Below, piece by piece: positions 9,669-20,553 of a stretch of 64,000 bases of DNA. A program made the translations under genes and the position numbers. Source of the DNA: Ophiostoma sp. CBS 140.51 (lineage: Eukaryota > Ascomycota > Sordariomycetes > Ophiostomatales > Ophiostomataceae). The stretch covers positions 124,001 to 188,000 of the forward strand of contig JANSLP010000018.1 in NCBI GenBank assembly GCA_029298735.1. The letters are read 5' to 3'. The notes beneath the pieces are model-generated. The model ran no database searches. It was given only the letters and a program-made list of their open reading frames with translations, and had not been told where the DNA came from. Positions within the stretch are counted from its first letter, which is position 1. Each line of letters starts with the position of its first letter.

Positions 9669-11445
9669 ATGCACCTCCCTACCGTCAAGGTCCCTCGGTC
9701 GCGCGCCGAGTGGAAGGCCGCCCTTAGCACCAGCGACGGCGACGCCAAGTCCTCGCAATGGATCAACAAAGACCTGGCCCCGACTCCGGCCTCGGCCCGC
9801 ACTTGGTCCTGGATCTCCCTCACCAGCTACTGGTGGGGCAATGCCTTCAACGCCAGCCAGTGGTCGAATGGAGCTTCACTCGTCGCCGTCGGCCTCACTT
9901 GGTGGCAGGCCCTGATTGCCTGCGTGCTGGCCAACCTTGTGTCGTCGTCCGTGGCTTTGGCCCTTGGCCGCCCGGGAGCCAAGTACCACATCGGTTATCC
10001 CGTGCTCGCCCGCAGCGTCTTTGGCATGTACGGCCACTTATTTTTCGTATGGATCCGTGCCGTCGTTGCCATCATCTGGTTCGGTGTCCAAAGCTATTTC
10101 GGGTCGCAGCTGCTCAGCGTGATGCTGCGGTGCATTTTTGGCGGCTCGTGGTGGGACATGGCGAACCACCTGCCGGCGAGTGCAGGCATCACCTCGCGGG
10201 ACCTGCTGGCTTTTTTTCTGTTCTGGATAATTGAGATGCCCTTTCTCGCCGTCCATCCGTCCAAGATTAAGTTTTTGTTCGCGGTACGTCACCCCGGCTA
10301 AGTAACGACAGTTATCTCACACACATTTACTAACTACCCCGGGTCAGGCCGAATCAATTCTCTGCCCCATCGCCTGTATCGGCGTCTTCGCTTGGTGTGT
10401 CCACTATGGCGGCGGCATCCAGATTGATAGAATTTCATCTGTCGCCCCCGTCACTGGCTCTGCTCTCGGCTGGGCCATGCTCAACGGCATCAACAGCTGT
10501 CTTGGCGTTACTTCTGCTCTCCTTGTCAACCAGCCCGACCTTACTCGCTACACCCGCCGCCCCAAGGATGCCGGCTGGCGCCAGGCTTTCAGCATCTTTG
10601 CCAGCAAGACCCTCATCTTCTTCTTTGGCATCGGCGCCACCGCCGCTGTTCAGGGCAAGTTTGGCGAGGCCTACTGGAATCAGTGGGATCTTCTCAATGC
10701 CGTGCTCGACCGTTTCTGGGGCCCGGCTGCACGTGCAGGCTGCTTTTTCGCGTCGGCCGGCTTTTCACTGAGTGTCCTCGGTGTCAACATTGGATGCAAC
10801 GCCATTCCCTTTGGTGCCGACGTCACCGGTCTCCTGCCGCGCGTGTTCAAGATTGTCCGTGGCCAGCTCTTTTGTGGTTTGATTTCGCTCGCCATTGTGC
10901 CCTGGAAACTGTTGACCGACGGCGCCGGCTTCATTACCTTTTTGGGCAGCTACAACATTTTTATTGCGCCCATCTGCGGCATCATCTTGACCGACTACTA
11001 CTTTGTCAAGTGCGGCAACATCCACGTCCCCTCCCTCTTCAAGCCGGCGTCGGGCTCGCTGTACTATTACACCAAGGGCTGGAATCTCAAGGCGGTCATT
11101 TGCTGGGTGTGTGCGGCCACGTTTGGTATTCCTGGTCTTGTCGGCTCGTACCACCCGACATGGGTCAGTGTGGCTGCCACGCACATTTACGACATGGGCT
11201 GGATCATCACCTTCTTTTCTGCCTCGGCCTTTTACTTCGCTGCCAACATGTTGATGCCCGCTCAAGTCCAGCCGGACGTCTACTCGTCGACCGTCAGCAG
11301 CAAATCTTTTGAGTCGTACGCGGCGACGGATGGCTATCTTGATGGTGATGCTCTGGTTGAGTTTCCAGTGGTGCAAGTTCACGACGGTCTTGTCGGCTCG
11401 GGTGACAGCACTGCATCCCAGGAGGTTATCACTGAGAAGGTGTAA
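9669..11445 (+). CDS. NCS1-family permease (uracil/allantoin/hydantoin-type nucleobase transporter)
   Basis: A plasma-membrane proton- or cation-coupled transporter of 570 residues, with about 12 hydrophobic segments. Exons are 9669..10283 and 10348..11445; the 64-nt intron keeps phase 0 (GTACGT donor, CTAAC branch, GTCAG acceptor). Family features are the N-terminal WINKDLAPTP and SYWWGNAFNASQW, the early GRPGAKYHIGYPVLARSVFG loop, the QPDLTRY segment in the second half and the cytosolic end rich in acidic residues. NCS1 members carry uracil, uridine, allantoin, purines or, in bacteria, hydantoins. The divergent hydantoinase gene and shared palindromes suggest that this protein imports that enzyme's substrate. 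The exact substrate is not readable from the sequence. Confidence 0.9.
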
Positions 11446-11774
11446 AGTTTTTGCTTAATATGTAAGACGGAAGGGTGCAGTGCCGTGTTAGAGTCTCCTG
11501 CATGGCAACTCTATTTTTAGCGTTTGTAGTCATCCAAGATAGAATTGACGCTCAGGAAATGCAAGTTTATATTTTATGACTGTTTAAATGACAGCTGTAA
11601 GCTTGCTGAAAGTGACAAAAGAAAGCAATCTACGAACGCTCTGAAAAGTATATCGGTCTAGAAAATTGGAAACGCTAGGAAACAGTTTGGTAACGACAGT
11701 ATTGAAAAGACAAAGTAAATGAAAACGCTCTGGTACGCATATTCGGACTTATGCTCTGACGCCGGGGAAATCGC
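11446..11774. other. Convergent intergenic region, 329 bp
   Basis: The 3' flanks of the permease and the RTA1 gene meet here. The sequence is AT-rich with no recognised element. Confidence 0.6.
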
Positions 11775-12647
11775 CTACTTCCGCTTGGAGCAGCAGTGCC
11801 ACGACGAGGGCATCTCCGTCTCGGGGCCGCGCATAATACGGGCCGGGTGCACAATGTTGTACAGCACCAGGGCAATAAACATGGGAAGCGTGTCCAGTGC
11901 ATACTGATAGGCCTCGTGGCTGGGGATGGTGCTTTTGAGACCGCTCGAGTACTCGACGATGCGGAAGATGATGCGGATGATGATCAAAATCATGACGGCG
12001 AACTGAATGTAAAGCAGCAACAAAGCCGGACGGACGGTCTGGGGGAACTGAACTGCCTCGCGGCGCATGACAAAGAAAAGCTTGAAACCGAAAGCGCAGC
12101 AAATCAAAATAAACAGCAGCTGGATGCCGACACCACCCATGTAGATATGCAGCGAGCGCAGCACCTCGTCCGTGGGGATGTCGTTCTTGGTGGCCGTGGC
12201 GGCGCCGTAAACCTGGACAACAAAGGCGACAATGTCCAGGACAACAAACACCAAACCAAACTTGGACGCCGGAAGACCCCACAGCTTGCGGTCGGGTGTG
12301 TAGTTGTGCACGAGGCGGCCAAAGACCATGTAGGCAAAAGCATTAGTCCACAGCGGTGCCACAAGAATCAGGACGAACCAGGCGGCATAGTTGCCGAAGC
12401 TGGCGGGCGTCTGGATGCTGATGCTCCGAAAGATGTAGGTCAAGAGCTGCCAGAACGCGGACATGACAATGACCCAGCAGTAGTTGAAGAATTTCTTGTA
12501 GTAGATGGCCTGAAAGAGGTGGGCCGCAAAGACGACGGCAAAGAGGACGAGGAAGAAGATGGAGGCGCCCATGTTGGGGCAGAACGACCACATGGTGTCG
12601 GCCGTTGTGAGTGCCTTGCACTGCATCGAGGAAATGAACGCGGACAT
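11775..12647 (-). CDS. RTA1-family seven-transmembrane protein
   Basis: A 290-residue, intron-free membrane protein. Seven hydrophobic helices can be counted between residues about 30 and 270. The segments AHLFQAIYYKKFFNYCWVI and FRIVEYSSGLKSTIPSHEA, the latter before the last helix, are typical of fungal RTA1-like proteins. The family includes yeast Rta1 and Rsb1, which are linked to resistance to aminocholesterol and to sphingoid-base release; roles elsewhere are mostly unknown. The tail ends in WHCCSKRK, cytosolic and Cys-rich, a possible palmitoylation site (inference). The start ATG at 12647 is in the normal position for the family. It is divergent from the Zn2Cys6 regulator at 14207, and the shared 1.56-kb promoter contains repeated CTCGTATGG elements, so co-regulation is possible. 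Confidence 0.9.
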   Translation of the reverse strand: MSAFISSMQCKALTTADTMWSFCPNMGASIFFLVLFAVVFAAHLFQAIYYKKFFNYCWVIVMSAFWQLLTYIFRSISIQTPASFGNYAAWFVLILVAPLWTNAFAYMVFGRLVHNYTPDRKLWGLPASKFGLVFVVLDIVAFVVQVYGAATATKNDIPTDEVLRSLHIYMGGVGIQLLFILICCAFGFKLFFVMRREAVQFPQTVRPALLLLYIQFAVMILIIIRIIFRIVEYSSGLKSTIPSHEAYQYALDTLPMFIALVLYNIVHPARIMRGPETEMPSSWHCCSKRK

Positions 12648-14206
12648 CGTGGCGGTGGTGATGCTGGTGGCGATGGTGGGTTAGGTGTTATGTCGAGGTG
12701 TGTCCTAGTAAAGACGGGTATCAAGGTTGTGAACTTGATGAGATATGTTGAGGCAAGAAAGAACGTTGAGACAAAGTTGCGTCGAGACTAGGAAGATCGA
12801 CATTAAAAGTCAAACATGAAGGCAAATGTTTTCATAGAGACAAAGGGTCGAGCGAGTCTAGATAAACAAAGAGATGAAGGTGATTGAAGAGATTGAAGAT
12901 AGCAAAGATCTACAGAAGCTACGGACAACGACGACAACTATGGAGATAGATAGTCTTCTTAAGTATGAAGAAAGAACTTTCCTGTGAAGCTTAATTTCGC
13001 ATCGCCCGTCCCTACGAAAGGACCATACGAGCAGATGCTCACGGAAGGACAAACGTCGTTGGTGGGTGGCACATATTTTTGGGACCATAATACAGGCACG
13101 GAGTCTTGGAAGGACGGTCTACTTGTATTGTCCGACGTATGGGCCGTCCTTTTGTCATCTTGCCATACGAGCACACGTTCCAAGAGTTCTTTGTACCAAG
13201 GCCCAAGACAACAGCACGGTGGGGCTGTGGGTGCAGTCGTGCGTGTTGGGAAAAGAAAAAAGAACAGTATTATTCCTAATGGGGAAAAAGAAAGAGAAAA
13301 TAAAAGGGCACAAAAATAAACCGAAAAATACTCTAGGCACCAGGGGAACATCAGAAAAACTACAAATAGCTCGCCTGCCAACTACCGGAATCCAAATTAA
13401 TCTGGCACAAAAGGAAGAAGGAAGACGCAGGACGTCAGACATGTTGATGTCGCCAACGGTCACTCAAGACGTTGAAGTTGAAGCATCGTCTCGCGCCAGC
13501 CACCGGCAGCGCCTTCCCCCATAAATAAGCTCAAAAACAGGTGGATCTGTTAAAGTGGAGCGCCGAGGCGCAAACAGGCAGTTGGCAGCTGTCATTGGCC
13601 CGCTCGTATGGGCATGTGGGCCCTGTCCCGCTGTAAATCCTACGAGGCCCGTTCAGAACAGACGGAACGCCCGCTGTGCCCACTGAACCCACTGTAATTG
13701 GGTCAATACTGTCCAAAACTGCCCTCGGCCCCCAACCGGCGCGCCTTTTCAGTGCCTTCCCTGTTTCCGCACAAGGCCCACGCAGATGGTTCGGCCGCCC
13801 TGTCAGTCAGCCCCGTCAGCCTTTTTTGGTCTCTTTTAGGCCTCGTTTGTCCTCGTTTGTCTAGTCATCTTTGTCCCTGTCTTCCTGCAGCCCTTTTCAT
13901 ATATATCCAGGAACAGCTTGGCCGCCTGCTTCGACTAGAAGGTGTTTCTCACCTTGAGCTCGTATGGGCATCTTCTTTCTTTCTCTCCATCCTTTCTTGT
14001 TTCTTTTTTTGCCCTTTTGCCCATCTTCCACAGAGTATTGTACTCTTTGCCCACTTCCCCTCTTCAGCCACTGAATCACGAAACAGCCCATACGAGTACG
14101 ACGACATCTGTCTCGCGTCAGCCACACACCTGACCGATCAGTCGTCTTGAGGCCCTGGGTCGTCTTGAGCCGTCCTTACGAGACAACACACACATACATC
14201 CTCACC
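12648..14206. promoter_or_regulatory. Divergent promoter with five CTCGTATGG elements
   Basis: No gene is seen in this 1.56-kb region between the RTA1 gene and the regulator. Exact copies of CTCGTATGG or its complement lie at 13023-13031, 13163-13171, 13603-13611, 13959-13967 and 14088-14096. Three of them extend to the 11-mer CTCGTATGGGC. Pyrimidine-rich tracts near 13980-14060 look like the core promoter of the regulator. Confidence 0.55.
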
Positions 14207-16704
14207 ATGACTCGTGTCAAACCCGGCGAACGCAAGCGGGCCAAGGCGCCCAAGGTGCGCACTGGATGTCGGACCTGCAAGTGAGTAGAATGCTCCGAAG
14301 GGACCCCCTCTTCTGCTCTTGGCAGTAATCTGCAGTTCTTCAACTTTGCAGATAGATTGTAGTGGTATTTCGGACCAGAGTCTAGAAAAGTCACTTGGCA
14401 CTAACACCACCAACAGATGTATGTGAAACTGAAACTTGGTAAAGAGCAGACCGGTACGGAGTAGAAGCTGTACTAAACAGCACGTGTGGTCTAGCGCCTC
14501 TCGCTCGCCTCTCTCGTCCCTTGCCGTCTTCCGTCCCTTGGTGCCGCCCTCCCCGTATTCTCCACAGGCTCTATTGCTCGTGTGCAGGCAAAACCACGTT
14601 CTGTATTCTGCATTGGGCTACGGAGGACAGAGTACAGACCACAGAGTAGAAAGTGCACTGTCTTATGCGGCAAGCTGTAGCTATATCATACCTCCACCTC
14701 CCCATGCTGTCTCCCGTCCCGCCTGGCCCATGCTCTGTTGGTTTCTTCAGTTTGTGCTCACTGCTGACCCTTATCCCCAGTACGAAAGGTCAAGTGTGAC
14801 GAGACCCGGCCAGCGTGTCTTCGATGTAAGTCCATGTCATGCTCGCCCTCGTGCGAGTGGTTATTGTTCCTGCAGCTCCTTCACTTCCTACCAATCCTCA
14901 CCATCCTTGTCTATCGTTGGCTGTGGCTTGACGTGTCCATACGACGAGTGGTGACGATCTGCCTATCATCTCTCATTCTACAACGCCACTTATCTTTCGC
15001 TGCACCCCTACCTTTTTTCATTTTGGACACTCATCTAACATCCCAGGTAAATCGACTGGCCGCACCTGCGATGGCTTTGATCCGTTACAATCCAACGGCA
15101 GCACCAACGGCAACAGCAATGGCCAGTCTGTCGCCCTCACCCACCGCCCTTCTGGACGCATGTCCATGTCGTCTTCATCCGCCTCCTTGAGCCCGTCTCT
15201 ATCTATGCACCGCATCTCTCCATCGTCCTATGGCGACCCGTTGGAGGCTCGTTCTCTCCTCTACTTTACGGAACGCACCATTGGCCAGTTCCAGGCCTTT
15301 TTTCCCGACGACTTTTGGAACAGCCACGTGCTGCAGTTTGCCCTGTCGCAGGACTGCATCCGTCATGCACTGGTGTCTCTATCTGCCCACCATGAACGTT
15401 ATTCACGACCACGGGCTGGTGTGCCGGCCATCAGCAGCACGACCGACGTTGGCAATGCCAACATTGGCCGTGCCGATGCCGAACGGGCATTTGCCATCAA
15501 GCAGCACAACCTAGCGATTCAGTCGCTGCTGGCATGCGGTGATCCGTCAAAAGCACTACATGTCCACCTCGTGTCATGTCTCATCTTCATCTGCATCGAG
15601 GCTCTACAAGGCGAGCTTCGGTCAGCCATCCGGCTGTTCAAGCACGGCTTGTCGATGATTGACGAGCTGAACCGTCGGACGGGCATTCTGGGAGAGACCA
15701 TTGGTGGTTCAAAGGGACCGACAAACCCGCCACCAGTAACAGAGGTGACAACAGATACGTCAGCAAATACATCTGCGTCAACATCAGCTTCTTCATCCTC
15801 CACATCCTCACCATTACCCTCGCCATCTCCGCCAACACCGACAACACCATCCTTCTCTGACAGTATCGTCAACGCCGTTGTCGCGTTCCTGAACCGCTTT
15901 GCCGTCCAAGTCGCCCTCCTTGCCGGCGACATTGACCCTGATGTCAGCATCGGCGTCATGGCCGGCGCCAGCAGCAAGCCCACACTCTCACCCCAGACGC
16001 GGTTCTACTCTTTGCTGGAAGCCCGCGAGAGCATCCTCAACCTCGCCATTCATGTCATTTCTGGTTCTCCGGGTGCCCTCTTTGGCGACGGCTTCCTCGA
16101 GTCCGGCGTGCTCATGCTCAGCTGGTGGACCGCCGCGTTTGACCGCATGGTGGACGAGCGGGGCCCTTCCCTCTCCAAAAGAGGCATTGCACTCTTAGAG
16201 TTACACAAACGCTATTTGGCCGCCCACCTCAAACTGCCCAACCCCAGCAACAGCGACGAGCGCTGGGACAACCACGTTGCCGAATTTCTGGAGCTGGTAT
16301 CTTGGGCCGAGCGGGCATTGGAGCCAGATGTGCCGACACCGGGTGCACCCAACCCAGCAGCGAAAATCGGCCTGCCCACCTTCCACATGGATTTGGGCGT
16401 GATTCCCGTCATGTTTTCGACGGTCCTGCGTTGCCGTGACCCAGAAGTGCGGCGTCGTGCTCTGGCTGTCCTGCGGAACCACCGTCTGCAAGAAGGCATC
16501 TGGGACAGTTCCCTCACACTACGGGCGGCGGAGCGGATCGTTATGCTCGAAGAGAGCAGTATCGCTGTCACAGCCGCAGCGGGTGCCAACCGCAAACCCC
16601 AGCGGGTCAAGAGCGTCATGGTGCACATGGACCCCAACGAGAAGGTAGCCACACTCCAATACGGCCTGGAGGACCATACCTTTGAAGAGGTGCTGGATTG
16701 GTGA
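14207..16704 (+). CDS. Zn2Cys6 transcription factor with a predicted 2-nt microexon
   Basis: A nuclear regulator of 592 residues. Exons are 14207..14280, 14417..14418, 14781..14825 and 15047..16704. Introns are 136, 362 and 221 nt, long for this window. The zinc cluster is C21, C24, C31, C38, C41, C48, split over the first four exons. Direct joining of exon 1 to 14781 gives a stop after seven codons, and the C-x2-C-x6-C spacing requires exactly two extra bases. An AT dinucleotide at 14417-14418 supplies them. It has CACTAAC then CAACAG before it and a GTATGT donor after it, and gives CKLRKVKC. An assembly error or mutation that removed two bases at the 14780 acceptor would be the alternative. 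The rest is a fungal-specific regulator domain with a Ser/Thr-rich insert (about 245-270). Confidence 0.75.
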
Positions 16705-18089
16705 CAAGAGAGGGGGGAGTGTGTATGATATGGACTTAATTATGGGTCTGCTTTACTCATGACTTTACATTCTGGCACTTTACATTATGGAGTTCACTGT
16801 ATAAAATGATCTAAATAACATGTTTTCAGAGAAAGTGCGAGTTTGTCAGAATGCGATAATTATTATCTTGGATCACCCGTGAATAGTGGCCAAGGCAACA
16901 TATCTAGTTCTGAACATTTTTATGATACTTTAGATACTTTAATCGACGTACAAAAAGATATCTTTAACAAACCCGTCATTTCCCGTCATTTTCAGAGAGC
17001 CTACGGGACCCAGTCAAAGAGATGGTGATGAGACAGACAACGACGGCAACACCATCTTTCATCGTGCTGTTCTTGGCAACGACAACCTCGACAATGTTTG
17101 AAGCCTGGACCGCTGAGCTCAATGTCAGCGCCGACTAGCCAAAACAATGCAGAACGCACGCCGGCTCACGCTCTTGCCAGACACGACGGATGATGGCATA
17201 TATTTTTAGAGGTTGCTGTGTAGCAGAAAGAGCCCATGACGTTCTCCGTCGTGCTAACTTGACAAACGTTGATGCCGCCGATCTGCATGATGTGCCGCGT
17301 CTTCACTTGGCCTCCATGGTTTCTAGAATTTGTGTCAGTGAACTACGGAGTACTTGTGTGTTTTCTTCGTCTTATTGTGCATATTCTTATATACTCTCTA
17401 GCCCGGTGGCTGGGACCGCTGCTCAGAAGCCTCTGAACTTGGCTGGTTACGTCCACCCATCCTCCCACTATTTCTCCTATCCTCTGACAAAATCCACACA
17501 GAAACACTCTCGAAGAAAATCCTATTCTTGTTCTTCAAGAGATACGCGCAAATACCTTTCCAGGCGCGTCGTACGTTTTAAGCTTCGTGGCGAACTGCCC
17601 TCGTGTCGACTTTGCCGGCTGTGGCCCTGTCGCTACCGTCGGATGCGCTAGACCCGTTTCTGCACAGCGTTGCCGAGCACGTTGCAATCGAACTCACCTG
17701 GTTGCAGAACGCCAATATCACCTGGATATGTTGGACAGAATTAAGTCTAGCGTATCCGATCGCTTCTGCAAGTTCCCCTGTTCCCCGTGGGGAACTCCGC
17801 ATTTCTGAGGTTGACTCGGAAGCTTTTCTGTGCGATTTCGGGACAAGAACGGCCGACAAGTACCTAGTTGATGAAACTTGAGACCTGGATGTCCTACGAC
17901 TGAGCAAAAGCATCCTCTGATGGGGCCTGTGCTGCTCCCGCAGCTATAAATGGAGCACGTCACCACCGAGAAAACAAGAAGACGACAATTAGCAGACCTT
18001 GCCATGTACTGATTTTGTCTCCTAGATATTTTGTGTTCTTTCAGCTTGTTTTTTCAGCTTGTTCTTATATCCTCCACAACATCGTCACG
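16705..18089. other. Intergenic region, 1.4 kb
   Basis: This is the 3' flank of the regulator and the promoter of the sugar-type transporter. No frame shows a domain and no RNA gene was recognised. Confidence 0.6.
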
Positions 18090-20224
18090 ATGCCAGGCTT
18101 TTCACGGTCCCAGGAAGACCGTCCGACGCCACCAGAAGTTGTAAGTAGGCTGATCTTGGTCCCCTGATCTTTAGCTGGGAGTCTCGCGCGGCTTTGCTAA
18201 CCACGCAATAACGTCATAGTACAACTGGAGAGTGTATCTAGCAGCCTGCGTCATCTCCCTGGGCGTATTGACCTACGGTTACGACTCGGCATTTATCGGC
18301 ACAACAATCACGCAAACGAGTTTCAAGCGGGACTTTGGGTTGGATAGCATGACCGCGGCAGAGAGAAACGATGTTTCCAGCAATCTCACGAGCATTTGTA
18401 CGGCTTCCCACATCACTGCTGAGAAGTTGTTGAGAAATGTGACGGCATGTTGACAGTGCATCTGCACAACAGACTCTGCAGGTGGCTTTTTCGGCGCCAT
18501 GATTATGTTTTTTTCGCTCGAACTACTTGGGCGACGGCCCACGCTCATCATCTCGGATATAACGTTTCTCGTGGGCGCGTAAGTTCTCTGTTTGAAGAAT
18601 TTCAAGATGAAAGATTGATTTCGCTAATATTAACGCTGCCGGGCACCCGGTATTTTAGACTTCTGTGCACTGTTGCAAAACATGAAATAGGCATGATTTA
18701 CGCTGGGCGACTGTTGACTGGCCTTGGCGTGGGCGGCATCTCTGCCACGTCGCCGCTATACATTGCCGAGCTCTCACCCCCTGCTATCCGTGGCCGCTTG
18801 ACGGGATTGTACGACAGACTCCTCAAGTGTTTCCTATGCATTTTCTTTTCTTCAGTATCCCTAACGATTGTTTAGTTTTGAATCTTCGTACCAGATTGGT
18901 GCCGTGATTGGATTGTATGTGCCCTTGCATTTGTTTGCATTTGTTTTACCCTTGATTTCGATTTTGGTGTGCATGTCCTAACAGAAGTTGTACAGTTGGA
19001 TTAACTACGGCATCGTACACACCATTGACTCGGAAAAGACAATTGCATGGAGGATCCCAAGTAAGTCGTCTCGTTCAAAACTGCGTGCGTGGAACGGACT
19101 ACCTCCTACTCTGAGGGGCTAACCGCAAAACTCGTGCACAGTGGCTGTCCAGCTCATTCCTGCGGGCATCATGGCCATTCTTATACCGTTCATTCGGGAG
19201 TCGCCCACGTTCCTCTTGAAGCGCGGACGCGAGAAGGAAGCATACGAGGCCTACAGCTATATTCGCAACCTGCCGGCGGACCACCCGTACATTGCCGAGG
19301 ACGTCGCCTTCGTCCGGCAGCACATTGAAGTCGAACGCTCCGTTACTCAGAACGGCAATGCTAGCATCTGGAGTTTTTTAAGAGGCGCCGGTCGGGAGGC
19401 CATGATGAAAGGAATACGGAATCGGTTTGCGCTCGTCTTTATCATGTTCATGTGGCAGGCGTGGTCCGGCGCCGCAGCAATCAACTACTGTATGATGATG
19501 ACCCCTCGACAAGGCTTTTTGTTTCTATACCCCTCTCCCTCTCTATCACGGTTCTCGTTATATTGACAAAGTGACAGACTCACCAACGATCTTCGCCTCA
19601 GTCGGCCTCACTGATGTAACGCTGTGGACCGGCATCTACGGCGTCATCAAGGCCGCCGGCTCTATCCTCTTTTACTTTTACTTCATCGACACCTGGGGCC
19701 GCAAGTGGCCGTGGATCACTTCGTCGCTTGCCTGTGCCGTCTGCCAATACTATCTCGCCGCCTACATTGCCATCGCTAAGCCGTCCCAAACTGCACATCC
19801 GTCTCCATCGACGGTGGCGGGCGGCAAGGCGGCTACGGCTGCTATAATGATCTTTGGCGCAACCTGGAGTTTTGGCGCCAACGGCTTGCCCTGGATCATC
19901 TCGGCTGAGATATTCCCCAGCTCCCTGCGGTCCATCTCGGGTCCCTTTGCTAGCATGTCCGTCTGGGTCTGGACGTACGTCGTGACCAAGGCGCTGCCAA
20001 GCATGTTTACGAGCATGGGCTACGGCGTGTATATCTTCTTTGCGTCGTGCCTAGTCTGTGCTAGCATCTACGCCTTCTTCTTCATACACGAAACCAAGGG
20101 CTTGCGAATGGACCAGATGGACGAGGTGTTTGGCTTTGTGCGCCCTGACAACCTAGAAGAAGGGTTCAGCCAGAAGGGACATCTGGAAGCCGCTAAAGAG
20201 GTGCACATCGCGCACGAAGAATAG
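18090..20224 (+). CDS. MFS sugar/quinate-type transporter, eight exons
   Basis: A plasma-membrane sugar porter of 524 residues. Exons are 18090..18140, 18220..18397, 18482..18578, 18659..18808, 18876..18914, 18996..19060, 19142..19489 and 19578..20224; all seven introns are 67-88 nt with GT..AG ends, and the joined frame has no stop. Family motifs appear in order: GYDSAFIGTT in helix 1, the loop GRRPT, YAGRLLTGLGVGG, ELSPPAIRGRLTG, GFWINYG, IPFIRESPTFLLKRGREKEA, SGAAAINYYSPTIF, and the late ETKG. RESP in place of PESP is a small deviation. The pattern is closest to fungal quinate/hexose porters, but the substrate is not decided by sequence. The intron density is far above that of the neighbours. 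The GH30 gene converges on it from the right. Confidence 0.88.
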
Positions 20225-20553
20225 TATCGTACTTTGCTTGGCGATCTGCACGTTCTGTCCGCAAAAACAAAAAAAACTCGCCATCTTAAACGACCCCGGG
20301 AGGGCAACAACGGTGTTGCGGCCGAGCGTCGGTGTTGTTTTCGGGCCGCGTGATCAATGTATTTTAGTTCTTGAATATAGTAGAGATAATGAAATCGGTA
20401 TTGTTTCGTCCTTTATTTTATATATCAATCCTCTTCCAAGATATACTTTCATCCAATCCCGTGTTTTGCAAGGTGCAACAACGTTTTTTCCATATTTGGC
20501 GTTGGGCGCTATTTTGTTATTTCTTTGTACTTGGCAACGTACTGGTAGCAAGT
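20225..20553. other. Convergent intergenic region, 329 bp
   Basis: The AT-rich 3' flanks of the transporter and the GH30 gene meet here. Nothing else was recognised. Confidence 0.6.

Noticed and set aside
11796..12791. A 331-codon plus-strand frame
   Set aside because: It is antisense to the RTA1 gene and hydrophilic without a recognisable fold.
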